Shown here: positions 18,495-21,842 of the stretch, piece by piece
Layout: each line of letters starts with the position of its first letter
Numbering within the stretch: the stretch's first letter is position 1
The notes under the pieces: model-generated
What the model was told of the DNA's origin: nothing
Databases searched by the model: none
Seen by the model: only the letters and a program-made list of their open reading frames with translations
Position numbers and translations under genes: made by a program
Source: Pseudomonadota bacterium
GTDB taxonomy: Bacteria > Pseudomonadota > Gammaproteobacteria > Burkholderiales > Burkholderiaceae_C
DNA: 21,842 nt
Reading direction: 5' to 3'
Assembly (NCBI GenBank): GCA_023436025.1
Contig: JAEZKX010000118.1
Span: forward strand, 1 to 21,842

Positions 18495-18968
18495 ATGCGC
18501 CCGCGTCCCCGCCTTCTCGTCCGGTCCCTTGTCGCCGCGGGGCTCGTGGCGGCCAGCGGCCTGGGCGCGGCGCAGTCGCTGTCGGCCAGCTACGCCCTGA
18601 CCACGCCATCGCGCGGTCCCGAACTGGCACCGAGGGTGCCGTTGTTCACCACCGGTCCCTGGCACCTGGCCGCTGCCGCCTCCAGCACCGGTAGCGGCTT
18701 GTCGCTGCAAGCCGGCGAGCAGTGGTTCGCGCGCATCGGCATGGGCCGCAGCCTCGACACCGAGCTGTTCAGCCTGGGAGGCGGCTACCGTTTCGACGAT
18801 GGCCGCGCCTTGTCCATGCACCTCACCCGCCAGGTGGGCCAGGGGGGCCTCGGCCTGGCGCTGCGCTACGACCTGGCGCAGTCCTTCCTGCGCCTGGCCT
18901 ACGAGTCGCCCCTGCGCGCGCCGGGGACCAGCGACGCCCTGCGTTTCTCCGCGGGCCTGCGCTTCTAG
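18495..18968 (+). CDS. Small secreted protein, outer-membrane-like, unknown function
   Basis: I do not recognise this 157-aa protein. Residues 1-31 look like a signal peptide: an Arg-rich start (MRPRPRLLVR), a hydrophobic run (SLVAAGLVAASGL), then GAAQ as a cleavage site. The mature part of about 126 residues alternates short polar and hydrophobic stretches with many Gly and aromatic residues, such as WFARIGMGRSLDTELFSLGGGYRF and LGLALRYDLAQSFLRLAYES. It ends LRFSAGLRF, with the C-terminal Phe typical of outer membrane beta barrels. About six to eight short strands could fit, so a very small barrel or lipid-facing sheet is possible. The ATG at 18495 was chosen because it opens the signal peptide; the frame continues upstream without such features. 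It is convergent with arsC, with a hairpin between. Confidence 0.75.
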   Translation: MRPRPRLLVRSLVAAGLVAASGLGAAQSLSASYALTTPSRGPELAPRVPLFTTGPWHLAAAASSTGSGLSLQAGEQWFARIGMGRSLDTELFSLGGGYRFDDGRALSMHLTRQVGQGGLGLALRYDLAQSFLRLAYESPLRAPGTSDALRFSAGLRF

Positions 18969-18987
18969 TCGGCGCAGGACGCGCCGA
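18969..18987. terminator. Hairpin between convergent genes
   Basis: TCGGCGC (18969-18975) and GCGCCGA (18981-18987) pair perfectly around a 5-base AGGAC loop, immediately after the stop of the 157-aa gene and before the arsC stop on the other strand. The position suits a bidirectional terminator, but there is no T-run. Confidence 0.45.
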
Positions 18988-19005
18988 TCGGGCCGCCGTG
19001 CACGG

Positions 19006-19434
19006 TCATGCGGCCGTGCGCCGCCGTCCGTGGTCGTGCACCACCTCGCCATCCGACTTGGTGAAGGGCGCGATGGGCCCGACCGGCAGCAGTTCGAGCA
19101 CGACCTCGGACGGTCGGCACAGCGCCGTGCCCAGCGGCGTGCGCACGATGGGCCGGTTCAGCAGGATGGGATGGCGGGCGATGAAGTCGAGGAGCTCGGC
19201 GTCGCTCCAGCGGGGATCGCCCAGCCCCAGCTCCGCGTACGGCGTGCCCTTCTCGCGAAGCAGGGCGCGCAGCGGCACGCCGATCTCGGCGGCGAGGCGC
19301 AGGATCTCGTCGGGGCCGGGCGGCGTGCGCAGGTATTCGATGACATTCGGCGCGATGCCGGCGTGGCGCAGCAGGGCCAGCGTGTTGCGGCTGGTGCCGC
19401 AGGCGGGGTTGTGGAAGATGGTGACGTCGGTCAT
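19006..19434 (-). CDS. arsC: Arsenate reductase ArsC (glutaredoxin-dependent)
   Basis: ArsC reduces arsenate to arsenite with electrons from glutathione and glutaredoxin. The 142-aa product has the E. coli plasmid ArsC layout: HNPACGTSRNTL with catalytic Cys12, then Arg60 (RALLREKG), Arg94 (LLNRPIVRTPLG) and Arg107 (LCRPSEVVLE). The four known active-site residues thus occur at the same numbers as in the characterised enzyme, so this is a true ArsC rather than a Spx or YffB relative. The ATG complement at 19432-19434 gives MTDVTIFHNP; an in-frame start 19 codons upstream adds an unlikely segment. It lies 84 bases downstream of ppx on the same strand. A GATACT at 19459-19454 could be its own -10. 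No arsR or arsB is seen nearby. Confidence 0.94.
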   Translation of the reverse strand: MTDVTIFHNPACGTSRNTLALLRHAGIAPNVIEYLRTPPGPDEILRLAAEIGVPLRALLREKGTPYAELGLGDPRWSDAELLDFIARHPILLNRPIVRTPLGTALCRPSEVVLELLPVGPIAPFTKSDGEVVHDHGRRRTAA

Positions 19435-19518
19435 GGCAAGGTCTTTCGTGGCGAGTATCGCAGCGCCGCCGCGCGATGCACGCCAAGGCACGCGGCTGGC
19501 CGCATCGCGCCCCGGCCG

Positions 19519-20436
19519 TCAGCGCGCGCTCTCCAGCAGCTCGTACAGCACGCCGTGGCGCAGCGCGCCCTGGGTCGGCTGCAGGCGCTCGATGCCGAGC
19601 AGGTCGAACACGGCGCGCAGCACGCTCAGCCCGCCGCCGATCACCGGCCGGCGGTCGTCCTGGAACGAAAGCAGGCGCAGGCGGTCGACGCTGCGGGCCT
19701 GCAGCAGCTGCGCGTGCAGCCAGTCCAGTCCCTCGCGCGTGATCCAGCCAGGTGCGAAGCCGCTGGCGGCGAGCACGTCCGCCACCGCGCTGGTGGTGCC
19801 GGAGGCGCCGTAGGCCACGTCCCAGTGCGGCCGGCCGAAGGCGGCGAGCGCTCCGTCCAGCGCCGCCTGGGCCGCGGTCTCGGCGCGGGCGAAGGCCTCG
19901 GCGGTGAACTGGCCATCGGCGAAGTACCGCATCGACCAGGCGACGCTGCCGACGTGGAAGCTCTCCATGGCATGCGCTTCGAACCGGCGGCCCAGGATCA
20001 TCTCGGTGGAGCGGCCGCCGATGTCCACCACCAGCCGCGCCTCGTCGGACGGCGGCAGCAGGTGGGTCACGCCCTGGTAGATCAGGCGCGCCTCCTCCTG
20101 GCCGGAAATGACGTCGATGGGAAAACCGAGGATCTCGTGCGCCCGGACGAGGAAGACCTCGCGGTTGCGGGCCTCGCGCAGGGTCTGGGTGGCGACGGCG
20201 CGGACCTGGTGCCGGCCGAAGCCGGCGATGCGCGCGCTGAAGCGGGCCAGGCAGGCCCAGCCGCGCTCCATCGCCTCGGGTGTGAGGTTCCGGGTCTCGT
20301 CGAGGCCGCTGCCCTGGCGCACGGTCTCCTTGAGGGACGCGACGCGCTGGATCCGGCCATGGTCGAGGCGGCCGATTTCGAGGCGGAAGCTGTTGGAGCC
20401 GAGGTCGACCGCGGCGAGGAGGGAACCGTTGTGCAT
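19519..20436 (-). CDS. Ppx/GppA-family phosphatase, short form
   Basis: This 305-aa protein belongs to the exopolyphosphatase / guanosine pentaphosphatase family of the ASKHA fold. Visible motifs are AAVDLGSNSFRLEIGRL (8-24, phosphate-1 loop), VATQTLREARN (81-91), SGQEEARLIYQG (111-122) with the catalytic Glu in the EE pair, VVDIGGRSTEMILG (136-149, phosphate-2 loop) and YGASGTTSAVADVL. It contains only the two N-terminal ASKHA subdomains; E. coli Ppx (513 aa) and GppA have an extra C-terminal HD-like region that is missing here. Ppx and GppA activities cannot be separated by sequence alone, so no symbol is given. The start at 20436 (MHNGSLLAAVDLG) is preferred over an ATG 7 codons upstream, which would overlap a -10-like element. 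It is divergent from pstS. Confidence 0.9.
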   Translation of the reverse strand: MHNGSLLAAVDLGSNSFRLEIGRLDHGRIQRVASLKETVRQGSGLDETRNLTPEAMERGWACLARFSARIAGFGRHQVRAVATQTLREARNREVFLVRAHEILGFPIDVISGQEEARLIYQGVTHLLPPSDEARLVVDIGGRSTEMILGRRFEAHAMESFHVGSVAWSMRYFADGQFTAEAFARAETAAQAALDGALAAFGRPHWDVAYGASGTTSAVADVLAASGFAPGWITREGLDWLHAQLLQARSVDRLRLLSFQDDRRPVIGGGLSVLRAVFDLLGIERLQPTQGALRHGVLYELLESAR

Positions 20437-20452
20437 GCGAAAAGCGCAGGCC

Positions 20453-20458
20453 AGCATA
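20453..20458 (-). promoter_or_regulatory. Putative ppx promoter -10 element
   Basis: Read on the minus strand, TATGCT (20458 down to 20453) resembles TATAAT in four of six positions and ends 16 bases before the ppx start codon. Transcription would begin about 10 bases before the ATG. The upstream ATG at 20457 lies inside this hexamer. Confidence 0.35.
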
Positions 20459-20573
20459 GCACCGCCGAGGGTCGTGGCTGGCGTGCGAGCGCAGGCGGCG
20501 TCGGACCCTGCATGGCGGCTCGATGGCAGTTGCATGGCGTGGTGGCCTGCCTTGGAGTGCGGCGGCCGCGCAG

Positions 20574-20591
20574 GTGTCACGCAGCTGTCAC
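20574..20591 (+). promoter_or_regulatory. Pho box (PhoB binding site) before pstS
   Basis: Two 7-bp direct repeats, GTGTCAC (20574-20580) and CTGTCAC (20585-20591), are separated by 4 bases; the known PhoB half-site is CTGTCAT/C in the same 7-4-7 layout. The box ends 10 bases before the -10-like TAAAGT, the spacing found in E. coli phoA, so it replaces the -35. It indicates induction of pstS under phosphate starvation. It also lies between pstS and divergent ppx, but points toward pstS. Confidence 0.88.
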
Positions 20592-20601
20592 GAACGGTCC
20601 C

Positions 20602-20607
20602 TAAAGT
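20602..20607 (+). promoter_or_regulatory. pstS promoter -10 element
   Basis: TAAAGT lies 10 bases after the Pho box and matches the -10 consensus in four of six positions, as expected for an activator-dependent promoter. The start would be near 20614, leaving a leader of about 33 nt with AAGGTG (20635-20640) as the Shine-Dalgarno sequence. Confidence 0.65.
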
Positions 20608-20646
20608 CCGGCTCAACCTGATTTCCCAACCCCAAAGGTGAATTGC

Positions 20647-21684
20647 ATGAACATCAGCATCCGGATCGCAACCGTGGGTATCGCCGGCCTGGCATGGGCC
20701 GGCCTGGCCGCCGCACAGGACGTGACCGGCGCCGGCGCCAGTTTCCCGGCGCCGCTGTATGCGAAGTGGGCTGCCGACTACCACAAGACCACGGGCGCCC
20801 GCATCAACTACCAGTCCATCGGCTCGGGTGCCGGCATGCGCCAGATCGAAGCCAGGACCGTCGATTTCGGTGCGTCCGACGCGCCCCTGAAGGACGAGGA
20901 GCTGCAGGCCAAGGGCCTGGTGCAATTCCCCACCGTCATCGGCGGCGTGATCCCGGTCGTCAACATCAAGGGCATCGCGCCCGGCCAGCTGCGCCTCAAT
21001 GGCCAGGTGCTGGGCGACATCTACCTGGGCAAGGTCGCGCGCTGGAACGATCCGGCCATCCAGGCGCTCAACCCCGGCCTGGCGCTGCCCGATGCCGCCA
21101 TCGCGCCGGTGCGGCGTGCCGACGGTTCGGGCACCAGCTTCCTGTTCACCAACTACCTGTCCAAGGTCAACGCCGAGTGGAAGTCCCGGGTCGGTGAAGG
21201 CACGGCTGTCAACTGGCCGACGGGCGCGGGCGGCAAGGGCAACGAGGGCGTCGCCGCCTTCGTGGGCCGCCTGCCCAATTCGATCGGCTACGTCGAATAC
21301 GCCTATGTCAAGCAGAACAGGATGACCTATGCGCTGATGCAGAACGCCGCCGGCCAGTTCGTCGCCCCCGACGACAACGCCTTCAAGGCGGCCGCCGCCG
21401 GCGCCGACTGGGCCAGGAGCTTCTACCAGGTGCTGACCAACCAGCCGGGCGCGCAGTCGTGGCCCATCACCGGCGCCACCTTCATCATGATGCACAAGGC
21501 ACAGGACAAGCCGGCGCAGGGCGCCGCTGCTCTCAAGTTCTTCGACTGGGCCTTCACGAACGGCGACAAGACCGCCGAAGACCTGGACTACGTGCCGATG
21601 CCGGCCGCGGTCAAGGCGCAGATCACCAAGTTGTGGGCGGCCGAGATCAAGGATGTCGGCGGCAAGAACGTGGCCTTCCAGTAA
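20647..21684 (+). CDS. pstS: Phosphate ABC transporter substrate-binding protein PstS
   Basis: PstS is the periplasmic phosphate receptor of the high-affinity PstSCAB importer. The 345-aa protein starts with a signal peptide (1-23, hydrophobic IATVGIAGLAWAGLAAA, cleavage before QDVTGAG). The mature N-terminus VTGAGASFPAPLYAKW matches E. coli PstS. Phosphate-contact segments are visible: GAGASFPAP (28-36), SIGSGAGMRQI, DFGASDAPL and RRADGSGTSFLFTNYL, each with Ser/Thr/Asp residues that hydrogen-bond phosphate. The ATG at 20647 follows AAGGTG by 6 bases; an in-frame GTG at 20638 overlaps that sequence and is rejected. There is no lipobox, so the protein is soluble. It is preceded by a Pho box and followed by a probable pstC. 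Confidence 0.97.
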   Translation: MNISIRIATVGIAGLAWAGLAAAQDVTGAGASFPAPLYAKWAADYHKTTGARINYQSIGSGAGMRQIEARTVDFGASDAPLKDEELQAKGLVQFPTVIGGVIPVVNIKGIAPGQLRLNGQVLGDIYLGKVARWNDPAIQALNPGLALPDAAIAPVRRADGSGTSFLFTNYLSKVNAEWKSRVGEGTAVNWPTGAGGKGNEGVAAFVGRLPNSIGYVEYAYVKQNRMTYALMQNAAGQFVAPDDNAFKAAAAGADWARSFYQVLTNQPGAQSWPITGATFIMMHKAQDKPAQGAAALKFFDWAFTNGDKTAEDLDYVPMPAAVKAQITKLWAAEIKDVGGKNVAFQ

Positions 21685-21746
21685 GCATTGCGCCCTGGCG
21701 CCGACAGACAGACCGCGAGAAGACGTGTCCTCTACACTCCCGGCCC

Positions 21747-21791
21747 ATGAGGCCCGCCTGGACTTGCCACTGGCGCGGCGCGCCGCGATGA
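21747..21791 (+). other. Possible 14-codon upstream reading frame before pstC
   Basis: An ATG at 21747 opens a 14-codon frame ending in a TGA that overlaps the ATG of the candidate pstC (ATGA at 21788-21791). A -10-like TACACT (21733-21738) ends 8 bases before it. It could be a leader peptide or chance. The rest of the pstS-pstC gap (21685-21746) shows only a weak GCGCC/GGCGC pairing. Confidence 0.25.
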
Positions 21792-21842
21792 GCGCGCCGC
21801 CGCCCGCGGGTCGCGCCCGCACGGGCGCGGCCATCGACCGCC
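21788..21842 (+). CDS. pstC: Probable PstC N-terminus, cut by window edge
   Basis: An ATG at 21788 opens a frame that continues through the last base and gives MSAPPPAGRARTGAAIDR. Only 18 residues are visible. A short polar, basic N-terminus before the first membrane segment would suit PstC, the permease gene that normally follows pstS. The call rests almost entirely on position; the frame is also open upstream, so another start is possible. Confidence 0.4.
   Translation, partial: MSAPPPAGRARTGAAIDR

Noticed and set aside
20437..21834. N-terminal extension of the ppx frame antisense to pstS
   Set aside because: The Ppx domain starts at 20436 with normal motifs. The extension would cover pstS and the Pho box and lacks similarity.

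Overview
The window is about 21.8 kb of GC-rich bacterial chromosome, densely coded and mostly on the + strand. Its protein families and gene neighbourhoods point to a betaproteobacterium of the order Burkholderiales, most likely family Comamonadaceae (Ramlibacter/Variovorax/Acidovorax-like). The main clues are the betaproteobacterial FtsH N-terminus read from a TTG start, the divergent yhbY/rlmE pair leading into ftsH-folP-glmM, the bamA-skp-lpxD-fabZ-lpxA-lpxB-rnhB block, and a methionine at the LpxA chain-length position, which fits the 3-OH-C10 fatty acids usual in that family. Genus assignment is inference. No tRNA, rRNA, CRISPR array, insertion sequence or prophage was seen; this is core chromosome.

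Region 1 (1-6004) is an envelope-biogenesis operon with nearly zero spacing. It holds the BamA C-terminus, the Skp chaperone, the lipid A enzymes LpxD, LpxA and LpxB, the FabZ dehydratase, RNase HII and a TrmH-family RNA methyltransferase. Region 2 (6005-11092) is carA, an uncharacterised 122-aa gene, then carB: carbamoyl-phosphate synthesis for pyrimidines and arginine. A promoter with a perfect palindrome next to a consensus -10 precedes it. Region 3 (11093-12356) is greA, with a hairpin plus T-run in its leader that resembles an attenuator, and a DUF4149 membrane protein. Region 4 (12357-18409) is yhbY on the minus strand, diverging from rlmE by only 20 bp, followed by ftsH, folP, glmM and a MOSC-domain gene. 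An unusual heptad-repeat terminator separates ftsH from folP.

Region 5 (18410-21842) holds a small secreted, outer-membrane-like protein of unknown function, then a minus-strand pair (short Ppx/GppA-type phosphatase, ArsC arsenate reductase) divergent from pstS. A clear Pho box sits before pstS, and the start of a probable pstC lies at the right edge. This forms a phosphate/arsenate module: high-affinity phosphate uptake, polyphosphate or ppGpp-linked hydrolysis, and detoxification of the phosphate analogue arsenate.

Most genes are recognisable housekeeping genes, and I do not see a clearly new multi-gene system. The items most worth a second look are the repeat-built terminator at 15567-15659, the greA leader attenuator, the unknown gene between carA and carB, a recurrent arrangement of -10-like hexamers 6-9 nt before start codons (possible leaderless mRNAs), and a change in codon-third-position composition inside carB.
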